A stretch of DNA of 64,000 bases. It comes from Epiperipatus broadwayi. Lineage: Eukaryota; Onychophora; Udeonychophora; Euonychophora; Peripatidae. This document shows positions 51,304-61,860 of this stretch, in pieces. The DNA lies in NCBI GenBank assembly GCA_028023455.1, contig JAQFVV010006275.1, positions 374,001-438,000 on the forward strand, in the 5' to 3' direction. Position numbers and translations under genes: made by a program. Each line of letters begins with the position of its first letter. Position 1 is the first letter of the stretch. A model generated the notes under the pieces. The model saw only the letters and a program-made list of their open reading frames with translations. It did no database searches and was not told the DNA's origin.

Positions 51304-51470
51304 TAAAAGACTGATAGGTCTGAAATTTCTAATATCTTCTTTATCACCTTTTCTAAATATTAATACTGCATTCTTCCAATCATCTGGTACATCTTTATCT
51401 TTAGATATTTAGCATATAACTTTGCTAAAAAATTTCTATTTCTTCACCTGCTTCTTTTAATATATCAATT

Positions 51471-51693
51471 AATATTTACTAAGGCAATAAACTTAATGCA
51501 TGTGCGATTGAAAATGCGAAGGTAGGGACCTCTACAGATCTTAACCACAAGCTTATGCTTTGGAAGAAAAGAGTGTAAGCTTGTGGCTAAGACCTGTAGA
51601 GGTCCCTACCTTCGCATTTTCAATCGCACATGCTTTAGATTTATTGCCTTAGTAAATATTACTTACAGAATCAATGTGCGTTAAATAAATTTA
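51471..51693. mobile_element. Near-perfect hairpin element in a LINE, with 13-bp target duplication
   Basis: 51471-51660 is a hairpin: AATATTTACTAAGGCAATAA at the left edge is inverted at the right, and the GCGATTGAAAATGCGAAGG and TAGGGACCTCTACAG blocks are exact. A further 33 bp (51661-51693) lie outside the hairpin. TAATATATCAATT flanks the whole at 51458-51470 and 51694-51706, while the parallel LINE at 17.7 kb has it once. Confidence 0.85.
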
Positions 51694-51932
51694 TAATATA
51701 TCAATTATAATTCTATCATTACTATAAATATAACTTCATGTCTCACTTCTTCATTTAAAATTCTGAGCAATTCAGAAGCTATAATAGATGTAGGAGGATA
51801 TTTGTTCTTTATTACTATATAATTCTTGATAGAACTCTTCTATCCATTTCATGATGTCATCTTTTTTTTTAATAATAGTTCCATCTTTTTTTCTTATTAC
51901 AGATATAAGTTTCCTACCAATATCAAAATGTT

Positions 51933-51996
51933 AAACCACTAAACATCACATGATCACTACTATATGGAGAGTTTTGCTTTGTTTTGAATTGTTTAA
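51933..51996. mobile_element. Palindromic element family F1, 64-bp miniature with 10-bp target duplication
   Basis: The insert begins AAACCACTAAACATCACATG and contains TATGGAGAGTTTTGC, both family words. It is bracketed by TCAAAATGTT at 51923-51932 and 51997-52006. The parallel LINE at 17.9 kb has a single AAAATGTT at this place, so this is a genuine insertion with a duplication of 8-10 bp. That size fits hAT or Mutator-like integration and is the best clue to the family's class. Confidence 0.75.
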
Positions 51997-52898
51997 TCAA
52001 AATGTTATTTTATACTCTTGAGACTTTTATTCCCTACTACAGCTTTCCTTGCTAATTCACAATTATACTTTCTTATATCACTATCAACTCTTGTTCGCAC
52101 CATTTTACAAACTTTGAGACATTTATATATATATAATATTATATGTTGAATAAAACTGTGTTTTTACATAAAGTCATTTCCATCTCATATTTTTACTGAA
52201 TGATTTGGTTTGATAGAAAATATGTTGATGGTAGATGATAGATATATGTGTAAAGTTTTTGTTATTTTTATCATAAGTATTTGCCCAGCATTCTACTACA
52301 AAAAGAAAGAGTTAGTATTAAATAATTATTATTTAGTTTTTATAATACATTTCTGTCTGAACTACATTTTCAGAACATAAGAATTTTAAATATTTGTATT
52401 GAATGAATGTCTAATACATGTTCTTTCCATTTTTTATGCACATAAAAATAAATAGTTAAAGAGGTTATGCATACCATATTTGCATTTAATTTTGATGTTA
52501 TACTAATAAATGCTTAGTGAATTAATTTTGTGAGTAAAAAATTTCTCCCTATGAATACACTAAAGTGAAACAGTTGTTCTCTAATACCAAATACACAACT
52601 TATTCTTTCCGTTATAATATATATATACTACATGGTTTCGTTAATGAAAAATATTACATTAAATGTATAAAAAAATCAATACACTGAGGAAATTCATATA
52701 TTTCTCTTCCCAGTAAACAATTTTCAAGCTTTTCTTAATTAATTTGCATCTCCAAATGCCTATATCTAAAATATAAAATCCTCAATCTTATTTTTAAAAA
52801 AATGTATCTAAAAATTTTACTGTATCATGTTTGAGGACATCATTTTGACTAATTTATACATTATATAAAATAAATAAAAATATTTAAATAGCACATAC

Positions 52899-52976
52899 TC
52901 TTAATCCTCGTTGAATCCGACGCTTTTTTCCCATCTGACCAGGCATTTTTTTACCACGCCAAATTCCCGCCTTAAG
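52899..52976 (-). CDS. MRPL3: MRPL3 (uL3m) internal exon, 26 codons
   Basis: The 78-bp exon is in phase 0 at both ends and encodes 26 residues, including GIWRGKKMPGQMG and RRIQRGLR. This is the uL3 loop that usually reads VW.GKKMPG.MG, followed by a basic stretch that contacts rRNA. The acceptor is TTTTCAG and the donor GTATGT. The usual proline after the tryptophan is arginine here, a mild departure from the animal consensus that some family members share. The small size, exact codon phase and motif match make this a confident exon although it is too short to stand out as an open frame. Confidence 0.93.
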
Positions 52977-53187
52977 CTGAAAATATTATTAAACAAAAAA
53001 TATTTTAAATATATAAAAAGTCACTATATTAAAAAAATAAAATACATTTTGAAATAAATTGAAGTTGGCAATAAATATAATTATCAAAATAAAATAAAAA
53101 GATTATAAATAAAATAAACAATAGTCATTGCAATTATCAAGATAAGAATATATAATCTTTGTACTTAAAAAAATAAATAAAACTTAC
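52977..53187 (-). other. MRPL3: MRPL3 short intron (211 bp)
   Basis: The intron starts GTAAGT and ends TTTTCAG on the minus strand, in phase 0. Joining the exons across it continues the uL3m reading frame without a stop. It is very A+T-rich and holds no recognisable insertion, unlike the next intron. Confidence 0.88.
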
Positions 53188-53299
53188 TCCACCACCTCCA
53201 ATAGCACCCAATCTACGATGACTCTTAGTACAACCATGAGTAGCAGGACCGCCTTTCATTCTCCACCGTTTCATTACACCTTGAAATCCATGATCTATT
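53188..53299 (-). CDS. MRPL3: MRPL3 (uL3m) internal exon, most 5' exon visible
   Basis: This exon encodes the start of the most conserved block of mitochondrial large-subunit protein uL3m, which binds 23S-like rRNA near the peptidyl-transferase centre. The 112 bp begin with one base that completes a split codon, then give 37 residues starting [12 protein letters not shown] and continuing through GPATHG, TKSHRR and GAIGGGG. In bacterial L3 and animal MRPL3 the matching block reads roughly [11 protein letters not shown]...ATHG..K.HR.PGAIG. On the minus strand an acceptor (AAAACAG) precedes it and a donor (GTAAGT) follows. The split codon means an upstream exon exists, but I could not find it in the window. 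Gene identity is very likely from family knowledge. The species and the N-terminal sequence remain unknown. Confidence 0.93.
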
Positions 53300-53302
53300 C
53301 TG

Positions 53303-54616
53303 TTTTAAAATATTTCTAAAATGTATTATTAAATCACTGGGTTTTTTTATTTTTTAATTAAATAATTTTTTTTTTTTCCAATTTTATAAATTCTCATAAT
53401 GCATATTATAACAATAATTGCGATTTTTTTTTTATAAAAGTACATTCATATCACTTTTATAAACTTTCATTAAAAAAAAAAAGAAAACAAACTGCTCTCA
53501 ATCCTTTCTATTAATATTGTGTGTGCATGCTTGTGAATATTCTTCCTGATTTGACAGAATTTTTCTTAAAAAGTTATAATTTGTGGAAATAAATTAAACA
53601 ATTTAAAATTTGAATCATTAATTTTGATGTCCAGACTAATCCTTAAGTACCAAATTAATATATAATTTTATAAAATAAAAGTATTTTATTTAATTATACA
53701 ATCATTTGTATAAATTATGAATGATATATTCATACCATTTGAGAAAAAAAAAAAAAAAAACTCATTAAAGTAGGAAAGTTCAAAAATTTTCTGCACAATT
53801 AAAAATTTTTTACTTTATCAGCCAAAAAAATATAGTACTAGACTGAGAAAAATTTTAACCTTCCATCCCTAATATGAATCGTATAAATTTCCAAAAGATA
53901 GTATTTTAATTGACCAAAATATTTAATAATAAATTTGATTTTACTGTAAAGATAGGGAAAATTTTCAATTTCAAGTTAAGCAATATTTTTAATTATCTAC
54001 ATTTAATAAATTATATTACATGCACTAATAATGCTTTCAAAATAGACTGTATATATATTAATGTTACTAGTCTTCTATAGCATAACATTTATATATATTG
54101 TGAAGATTTGAACTACATTTAATATAATGTTAGTTTGAATTTTTACTTTTTTGCATTACTCTGATCACATATACTTGGAAGATTTCTCTTTCTAATCACA
54201 ATAGAATTAATTCTTTACAATAACAAAAATCAACTTTAAAACATATAAAAGAAAATAATTTTAAAAAAGCAGACTATAGTGATTGTAAGAACATGAATAG
54301 TAATAGTTAATCAAATGTGGATGTATAATTTTATAATCCATATTTTTTAATATTTAAATACATTCAATGTATAAGATACTTTATCTGATTCAAAAGTTCT
54401 ATCACGTAAATTAAAACCAAGTTCTATATGTGCAATAACACACATACTTATTTATATTGAAATCTTATATTTTTAATTCTCAATTGATTTTAGTATAAAA
54501 TAATTTTTTTTTATGACGCTTGTTTTCTTTTAAAATAATTAAAAGCAAGCAAAGTTTAATTAATCTTTTTATAAAAGTATTTTATTTAAAAAATAAAAAA
54601 AGTTGATTTATTTTTA
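53303..54616. other. MRPL3 upstream intronic DNA, no exon found
   Basis: Homopolymer-rich A+T sequence. I looked on the minus strand for the preceding uL3m block (the strand before the GKGFQG turn) and did not see it here or as far as 64000. Confidence 0.5.
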
Positions 54617-55346
54617 AAGCTGAGATTTAGTTTGGCATGTTTTTTTTTTAAATTAATTTTGTATGATAAAGCCTTGTCAGATGCTGTTTTTCTAATTAAG
54701 ATTGAGCGGGAGGTAGAGATTTATCCTGGTTGAAACTTGCAATAAAAGATTGCACGGGAGATAACGATGGACATAAATAGCTCTGGGGTTTTTTTTTTTA
54801 GATTCATTCATTCAGATTATTCAGAGAGACTATTCTAGTCACACAGCTTATTTATTCTGATTGCTCAGATTATTCAACTTCTTGTTATTGATGATTCATC
54901 CAGATTTTTCTGTTATTGAACTGCTGCATTGTTGAAGTGATTCTGATTTTATTCCATATTTGTTCAACAGGAATCACCAAGTTGGATTTCTGTTGACTGA
55001 CAATAATTCTACTATTTGCCATGATAGTAGTGGCTATTCAGAAGCTGTGCCTATAATTTATGCCATGAAGAATCTCCACAACAGGATGGGTTAAATCTTT
55101 CCAAAGATGAACCTCCGGAGCTCCAAAATTGTGACTTCAATCATGACTTAAGTGCTAAGTCCAGATCTGATCCCGATACTGCTTCCATTCTTCTGAACCT
55201 GGAGTAAATTAAAGCCACCGTATAGTACTCTTAATAAACTGAACTTTACAAGAACAGCAGAAATTAATATTACCTCGAGGTAACTTACCTTTCCATATTA
55301 AAATCAGGGCAAAATCTCTAATTAAGACTCTAGCAAATCTCAGCTT
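54617..55346. mobile_element. Putative element bounded by a 12-bp inverted repeat, about 730 bp
   Basis: AAGCTGAGATTT (54617-54628) is matched exactly inverted at 55335-55346. A second short pair, TCTAATTAAGA, lies inside both ends in direct order. The interior is richer in G+C than its surroundings and has no open frame. TTAA overlaps both borders, which would fit a TTAA-type insertion, but this is speculative; the pair could be chance. Confidence 0.4.
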
Positions 55347-55749
55347 AATATTAAAAGAAATATTTATTTATTATGTGTGACTTATTAATTTAAATATTAA
55401 TATATTTTTTTTTATATTAGAATGCTAGTGGCAAGATTTTCCATCTTAAAATATTACTTGTTTGAGAGTGCGGCGAGTTATACTTTATATGCTTAATGTT
55501 TTCTTTGCTCTATGATTAACCCTTGATAAATACTCAGGCCAATCTTAGTAGTTTTCTTTTACTCATCTATCCTTTTGTTTGTTTTATTTGTCGTTAAACT
55601 TAATCCAACTTGGTTTGCATTTTCAGCAGACCACTGATCTTTTTGGCTGGCGGTTTATCGAGTATATTGTTCTGTTTTCTTGGTAGGATTTTATTTTCTA
55701 TAGTTTGGATTATGTAGTTTGTATTTGTAATCTTCCCTTTTCTTGTGTG

Positions 55750-57119
55750 AGACTAACCTGAAAAATAAAATGATTGGTCTAAGTTTTTCAAAGTCTTGAA
55801 TGTTTTGTAAAATATTTCCAAATTCTTGGTAATCCATGTTTCTACGTTTAACCCAATTTCTTCTCTTAAATTTGCGAAATATTTCAAATCTTTTTTATTA
55901 ATTTGAAAAATCCACATTTCCAGTTTCATTTTAAATTTATCAATGGAGCAAATCATGTCAGTTATTGTTTTTGTCCTTGCAAATCTAGATTTAATTCATT
56001 TAGAACTGTTAAAAATGCTAGCTTTTGCAACTATATCTTTTTGGGAAGTAAAACAGCAGAAGGATCTTTTATTTCATCCAGAAAATCTTTTATATGTTGC
56101 AACTGCTTGCGGAAGCTTTCTAAAATATTAGCTTTCTGACTGAATTATGGAGAATAAAGTCACCATAATTTGCATCAATGTTAACTAAAAATGACTGAAA
56201 CAATCTTCTTTGCAGTGCTTTCACCCTAATTTAATTGTTTTAATAGCAGTATTCATAACATCATCAAGGTTCAACATGTTACTGCATAATGACTGTTGAT
56301 GAATTATGCTGTGGTATAAAATAAAATTAGGAAAATCAATCTCTCTCTTACAAAATGCTAAAAATCCATCTTCACAACCAGTCATAGAAGGAGCACTATC
56401 TGTAGTAATGGAAACTTAAGAGGAAGATTTTCAGATAGTATGAAACTTTAAAAATATTGTAGATATCCTCTCCTCTAGTTTGCTCTTTTAATGATAGGAT
56501 TTTGAGAAATTTTTCCTTTACAGCCAAATCAGGAAATACTAAATGTATAAATATGCTAAAAGCTGGTACATATCGAAACTGTCAGTTGACTCATCAAATC
56601 CATGGTTTCAACTTATTTTATTAGTTTGTCTGGAAAGTTGTACATCTTGGGTAGCATTAACAATCTCCCATTTTATTTTTAAAATAATGAAATAAGCTAT
56701 CTGTTGCAGCCGAAAAAAGCTTCTTTGAATATCTCACCATTTGTAAAAGGCTTTTTGTGCTCTATAAAAATTTGACATACATGGAGAGATACCACCATTC
56801 CCATTGTTGATTTACAACAACTTTTTTTGAATGAAGATTGCTGTGAAATTAGAGATCTTTTTAATCTTTGTATTTCAGATTTTCTTATTATAGATTTTGG
56901 AGGAAAATCTTGATCAAAACTTTGATGTATAGTAGTAAAATATCTGTTTAGATTATCTCTTTTCAATAAAGCTACTGTAGAATTACACAATAAATGTAAA
57001 CATTTTTCTTTATACATGATGAATAAAAACTCTTCTTCCCAATTATTATTGAAATGATATATTTTTGCTTTTTTATTGCTCATTATGGGAAAAAAATCAA
57101 ATAATTTGATTTTTGCCAC
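55750..57119 (-). pseudogene. hAT transposase pseudogene, GTF2IRD2/ZBED-like type
   Basis: The minus strand gives 140 open residues from 57119 with WEEEFLFIMYKEKCLHLLC, DNLNRYFTTIHQSFDQDFP and HVCQIFIEHKKPFTNGE. These are hallmarks of the hAT transposases that were co-opted as GTF2IRD2 and ZBED5-like proteins. Downstream, across frameshifts, come FDESTDS (56580-56600; first acidic region), SITTDSAPSMTGCEDGFLAF (56345-56405), CSNMLNLDDVMNTAIK and NIDANYGDFILHNSVRKL (56130-56300), and FKMKLEMWIFQINKKDLKYF (near 55900). The C-terminal dimerisation part is absent. Several stops and frame changes make it non-functional. In intact relatives the enzyme cuts and pastes its element; no terminal repeats were identified here. 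Confidence 0.87.
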
Positions 57120-57374
57120 AAAATAAGAATTATCATACTCGCATAATATTAAATTAATACAATTTAAGTATCGAAACCAGTTTTCACAATTAAAAAAAAA
57201 CTTTTTAAAAATTATTTCAAAAAATCAAAATGTCAAAACTAGTCTGCCTACTTAAATAAAAATAAAGTTTTTTTTATATTGCTATAACCAAAATATGTGA
57301 CGAAATGAAACAATAGTAAATTTATCAATTGTTTTCTTCAATGTTTTATTATTTGACTGTTATTTACAAGGTTA

Positions 57375-58145
57375 TAAATATATATGAGTGCCTTGTGCAC
57401 AGATAATAAAGCTATTAATAGTGCTTGAAAATAAATAATATCTAAATGTTACTGCTGAGCGCTTTCAGAATATTTCATAGTTCCATATTCATGGCTACTG
57501 GAATTTATTTAAGAACTATAACGGTGTTAATGCAAATTTTATGCAAATTTATGTAAAGATGCTATATAGACCATTTTTGAGATAGAGAAAAGCAGGCTTC
57601 TCTTCTATTGATTGCAGCAAGTTCACCCAATATGTAATAAGCCTCCCTGACTTTGCATTTAATGTCGTTTCTTTCAAAACAGATAACACTGGCCGTGGTG
57701 GGTAGGAAGGCATGGCCAGTGGCTCTCTCATGCTCAACAAAAATTGAATTGCCTTCAAGCTTAGTTTTGGTCCATACCTCTACAATAGGACCAAAGCTAA
57801 GCTTGAAGGCAATTCCTTCCTACCCACCACAGCCAGTGTTATCTGCTCTGAAAGAAACGACAGTAAACACAAAGTCAGGGAGGCTTACTACATAGTGGGA
57901 GACCCTGCTGCAATCAACAGAAGAGAGGCCTGCTTTTCTCTATCTCGAAAATGGTCTATGTAGCATCTTTATATAAAATTTGCATTAACGCCATTATAGT
58001 TCTTAAATAAATTCCAGTAGCCATGAATATGGAACTATGAAATATCCCGAAAGCGCTTGGCCGTAACATTTGGATAATATTATTTATTTTTAAGCACTAT
58101 TAATAGCTTCATTATCTGTGCGCAAAGCACATATATATATTTATT
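57375..58145. mobile_element. Foldback element, about 770 bp, two long inverted arms
   Basis: The left arm 57375-57773 and right arm 57788-58145 are inverted copies, from TATTAATAGTGCTT and CCATATTCATGGCTACTGG near the ends to TTCAAGCTTAG near the 14-bp loop. The left arm carries about 35 extra bp near 57712-57746. It is richer in G+C than its surroundings. Opposed open frames inside it mirror each other because of the symmetry and are not genes. Confidence 0.87.
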
Positions 58146-58384
58146 GATTTCAAATGCTAATGAAGTAAAGATACAACTATTACAAAGTTATAGTTTTTAA
58201 AATTTGTTTTAAATTGGATTTCGTATTCAAATAAAAAAATCCCAAATTTCAATGATTGCTTTTCAAAAAAATTTTTTTTAAACTTTAGCTTTTAAAGATA
58301 AAATCTTTTCTATATAAAATTTTATTTCTGCTTGGATGATCAACTTAAAATTTCTTGGCGATCGACATGTTGGACATACCTGTA

Positions 58385-59284
58385 ATAGTGCCTATGTTCA
58401 TGTTTATACCATGTGGATATAAGGTTCTAAATTTATAAATAAATAAAAATTTCTTTCTGTTTTCTCTCTCTTTTGGAGAAAAAAATTTTTTGTAATATGG
58501 CCAATCTTAAATCATCTACTGAATGATCTAGTAAATTAAAGAGTTTAGATAGTGGTCTGTCTTCATTTTTAAATAAAATATTAAATCAATAAAAAGTTCA
58601 AGCATATTCTATTAAATAAGGTTTATATTTTTGCAACTGACATATTTGGAAATATACCATTTAAAATCGTTAATGTATTATCTTGGACTATTTTTGTAAC
58701 ATTAATACATCTCCATGCATATAAAAAACATTCTTTTGTTAATATAAAATTAGTATTAAAATTTATTTTGATAGGTCTACCTTTAAATGTTCTACAGCTT
58801 CTGTAAACAACTTAGATACCTTGGGAAAAATAGATTTTAAATAATCTGTGGAATTTAATATGTTATAATGTTTCAAATATGTGTTTAATATTGGGTAAAT
58901 CTTTATTAAAATTAACAACTAATAGTAGAACTTTTAGTTGGTTACTTTTTCATTTAGAGAACAGTTTTTTTCTCTCAACTTTTGAAAAATATTACCACTT
59001 CATCCAACAGTTTTAGGATATTTCAGATTTATAAATTTATTGTATAAAACTATTATTTTGTTGAAGTAATTTTTCATGGCTATAAATTCTTTTAATTCAT
59101 AAAAATTGACTATAGGAGATATTAATTTTTATATTCTTAGGAGGATGATTACTATAAAATGAATGTATCTATGGCTGTCAATAAGTTTGTTATATAAATT
59201 AATTCAAAGAATTTTATTATTATAAATAATTTCAATGTCATGAAAATGAGCTACAGTTTAAGAAAACTTCAATGGAAAACTGTA
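58385..59284 (-). pseudogene. Penelope-like element, RT end and GIY-YIG-region relic
   Basis: Past the inserted element, the minus strand continues DIEIIYNNKI, LYNKLIDSHRYIHF and ISYSQFL- or VNFY-type text (59120-59270). This matches LY.KPTD.H.YLH...IPYSQF of Penelope-like RTs. Next comes LVVNFNKDLPNIKHIF (near 58900), a region linking RT to the GIY-YIG nuclease. The end reads RPLSKLFNLLDHSVDDLRLA and FSKREKTERNFYLFINL (58420-58570), the typical tail of the GIY-YIG domain (HFN..GHS..DL...E). The nuclease's own GIY and YIG motifs were not recognised, and the copy is full of stops. Confidence 0.75.
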
Positions 59285-60148
59285 CACACCTGGGTCTCGT
59301 TTTACGCGATAGATAGGTTCCTCAGAAAACACGCGCAAATGAAATCACGCAAAAATAGACGTAACTTACATTGAAAAAGGGGGGATGTGGTCTGTGATTT
59401 TTCAAAATTCACGTAAAAGCAAAGCACCAACGTAAAATTACTTTAAAATTCGCGCAAAAAAAAATTAGGAAATAAAATATGACTAATAAAAAATTTCAAA
59501 TTTGAAAAAATTTGATACAAGACAAACTTTTTTTAACTATAATATTTAATTTTATTCAAAATAATATATTTTTATACATAATTTACAGTACAGTAATTTA
59601 CCTTTTTTTATACACGTTTTAATTATTATGATTTTCTGGTGACAACGTAATTAATCTTTGAGATGATAATTTTATTAATTGTTTACGAAGCTCGTGATAT
59701 CCAGACATACAACCATTTAGCTCTCGTTGGAATTTAAAAGCACATTAATGATTAGTGTCATTAATAAGAAAATAATAATTGAATACGTTCTTTTTTAAAA
59801 AGCAAAAACAGAATGTGATTTAAAATGCAAAATTAACACGCACAGTGTTTGAACAAATTTACATTATAATCTTGTAAAATTTAATATGTGTATACATAAA
59901 ATGTGGAAATCATGATTTTAATTTCATTATTGCATAAAATCTTACTATTATAAAGCACTGAAAATATTGAAATTACTAAGATGAAAGTCGAATTCCAATA
60001 ATGTGCTATTACTTTCAATATAACGTAAGTGCGCAAAATTTATTATTTAAAGTAATAGCGCATTATCAGAAATCGACTTCCGGTGAAACACGAATCATGT
60101 AACTTCAAAATCATGTTAAATAAGTCCGCATAAAAAGAGACCCAGGTG
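59285..60148. mobile_element. Non-autonomous TA-flanked DNA element (family T1), copy 2
   Basis: Left end CACACCTGGGTCTCGTTTTA, right end AAGAGACCCAGGTG, TA outside both. The next 30 bp (GATAGATAGGTTCCTCAGAA) match the right-hand subterminal region of copy 1 in reverse. It splits a Penelope-like element: reverse-transcriptase protein similarity continues on both sides, so it arrived later. An inner hairpin (GTGCTATTACTTT / AAAGTAATAGCGC) lies at 60002-60063. Confidence 0.85.
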
Positions 60149-61860
60149 TATTTTTATTTAAATTATTTATGACTACATCATAAAAAATATTAACTATATA
60201 TCTAAACCAGATCTAACATATGTTTATGCCTAACATTTCTAAGTATAGAGAATTCCAGTTGGGTCCATAAAAATGTTGGCGTAATCCAATGTCATGTTTG
60301 TGCCCATTGCAATATCTACTTTGTCTTTGTAAATAATATGCAGAATTGAAAATAAAATAGTTATCTTTTAAGATTAAATATATTAATTCAATAATAGTTA
60401 TGCTATTATGGTGATCATATTTCTTATCTTGTAAAGCAGATTCAATAGTTTCAGTTTCATCATGATGAATAAAATAATGTTTAAAGTTAGTAAAAGATAT
60501 TCATTTGGTAGTTGAAATTTGATGTGTTCTCAAATGGAAAGAAAATAAATGGTATCTTTAACATAAGAATTGAATGGTGGTGGAATATTGTGTATAAAGC
60601 TATCAAAAAAAATGATGAAATTTTTCTGTAGGTCAACCAATGCTTGCTACATATTAGACCTGCTAGGGCAGTCTAATTTATGGGCTTTGGATAGAATGTA
60701 AAATATACTGGGATTATTTCTGGATAATAATAATAATAATAAATTATATATACACCCCAACTAAGAACACCCGTTCATATTTTTCAGACTGCAAAGTAGA
60801 ATATGAAATAATTTAATTACAGTAGTTTGTATTCCTATCATTTAAAAGCAGCAGACCTTTAATTGTAACTCATCTTTATTCATAACTACTATCGTTTCTT
60901 CTTTTTCAGCTGGTTTAAAGTTATATAATGCCTATTTTTTATTTAATATTAAGTTACTTTTATGATTAATATATTGTTTTAAGTCTAAATGCTTTAACAG
61001 CATCCATATAAATATTATAAATATATGTATCAAGTAAAATATTTCTTTGAAGTAAGGTGTCCCAATCAGATTGCATTTTATTAATGATGTCATATGCTTT
61101 ATTTCTAAAAAAAAAAAAAATTCTTAATCTGAATCGCCTAAAAAAATTGTCTCTTTGGTAAGAGTTGGATTGTTGGACAAAAAGATAAACCTAGATTTAA
61201 TATAGAACACTCTAAATCAATAAATATTACATTAGATAAATTAATAATATTGTAATCTTTTTAACTAAATCAAAAAACATGTTGACATTATTATCAGAGT
61301 AATATTTAGATGCATAGAAAAATGTTCAGTCATTGGAATATTATCATTATCACAAATAAAAGAGTTAATAGTTATACAACTTGAGTAGTCAATACTATTT
61401 GATATATCTGAAGATGTTGTAAATGATTCATCAATATTGATACTCAAATCGCTAAATGTTTACATCATTTTGATACATTTGATGTATTAAAATTTTCAAA
61501 TGATTTGTGGGCTTCAAAATGCTTAATAGCTTGTTTAAAAATTCACTTTGACTTCTTAGAAAACCTTTCCACATCTTTGAACCAAAGAATGAAATTTTCT
61601 TGATAACATTCTTTCCTTGAATCAACCTATTTTTGTCATAGTTTTTATACAAATATTTTCATTAAATTATGATTATTAATTAAGATCTATAATTATTTGA
61701 TGAATTAAGCTAAATCTTATTAAACCAGAATTTTTAAGAATGTGTATTAGTGGGGGTAGATACTTGTTTTAATGTACTATTCCATTTAACTTCATATTCT
61801 CTAGAAAATTGATCTCTGCTAGGGTTAATTTTCATTTTTAGATCTTTAGAAATATGATTG
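60149..61860 (-). pseudogene. Penelope-like element, N-terminal and RT part (degenerate)
   Basis: Minus-strand translation gives EETIVVMNKDE near 60900, matching the (KGGAIVV)MNK.EY block before the RT core. IAMGTNMTLDYANIFMD follows at 60260-60315, matching the G.AMGT..AP.YANLFM block of Penelope-like reverse transcriptases, then WFRYIVNIFYDVV at 60170-60215. The last corresponds to W.RYIDDIF, so the catalytic YIDD is YIVN (60189-60200), which destroys the active site. Frameshifts and stops abound. Upstream to about 61860 the text is compatible with the N-terminal part but not diagnostic. The element continues beyond the inserted T1 element at 59285-60148. Confidence 0.75.

Larger units (their letters stand above)
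49868..52125 (-). mobile_element. RTE-clade LINE copy with three nested insertions
   Basis: The sequence runs parallel to 16300-18080, from the same 3' tail through C-terminal, RT and finger regions, then stops (5' truncation near 52125). It is more decayed than that copy: the FADD motif is FEDD (codons around 50580-50600). Three foreign segments interrupt it at 51077-51303, 51471-51693 and 51933-51996; the LINE sequence resumes on both sides of each. The whole lies inside the MRPL3 last intron, in the same orientation as the gene. Confidence 0.85.
32571..52898 (-). other. MRPL3: MRPL3 last intron, about 20.3 kb, packed with mobile elements
   Basis: The donor GTATGT lies at the high-coordinate end and the acceptor TTTTTTCTTACAG at the low end. 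The uL3m protein continues in phase 0 from ...RIQRGLR to IWRINTKYN.... The intron contains hairpin elements, a retroposed tRNA, a Merlin-like fragment, a TA-flanked element, a hAT-like end, two LINE copies and several tandem repeats, which account for part of its length. That these exons are joined is inferred from protein continuity. No transcript was available. Confidence 0.85.

Noticed and set aside
57549-57895. Opposed open frames of 69 and 80 codons with similar protein text
   Set aside because: They are the two arms of one foldback element read from opposite strands, not a gene family.
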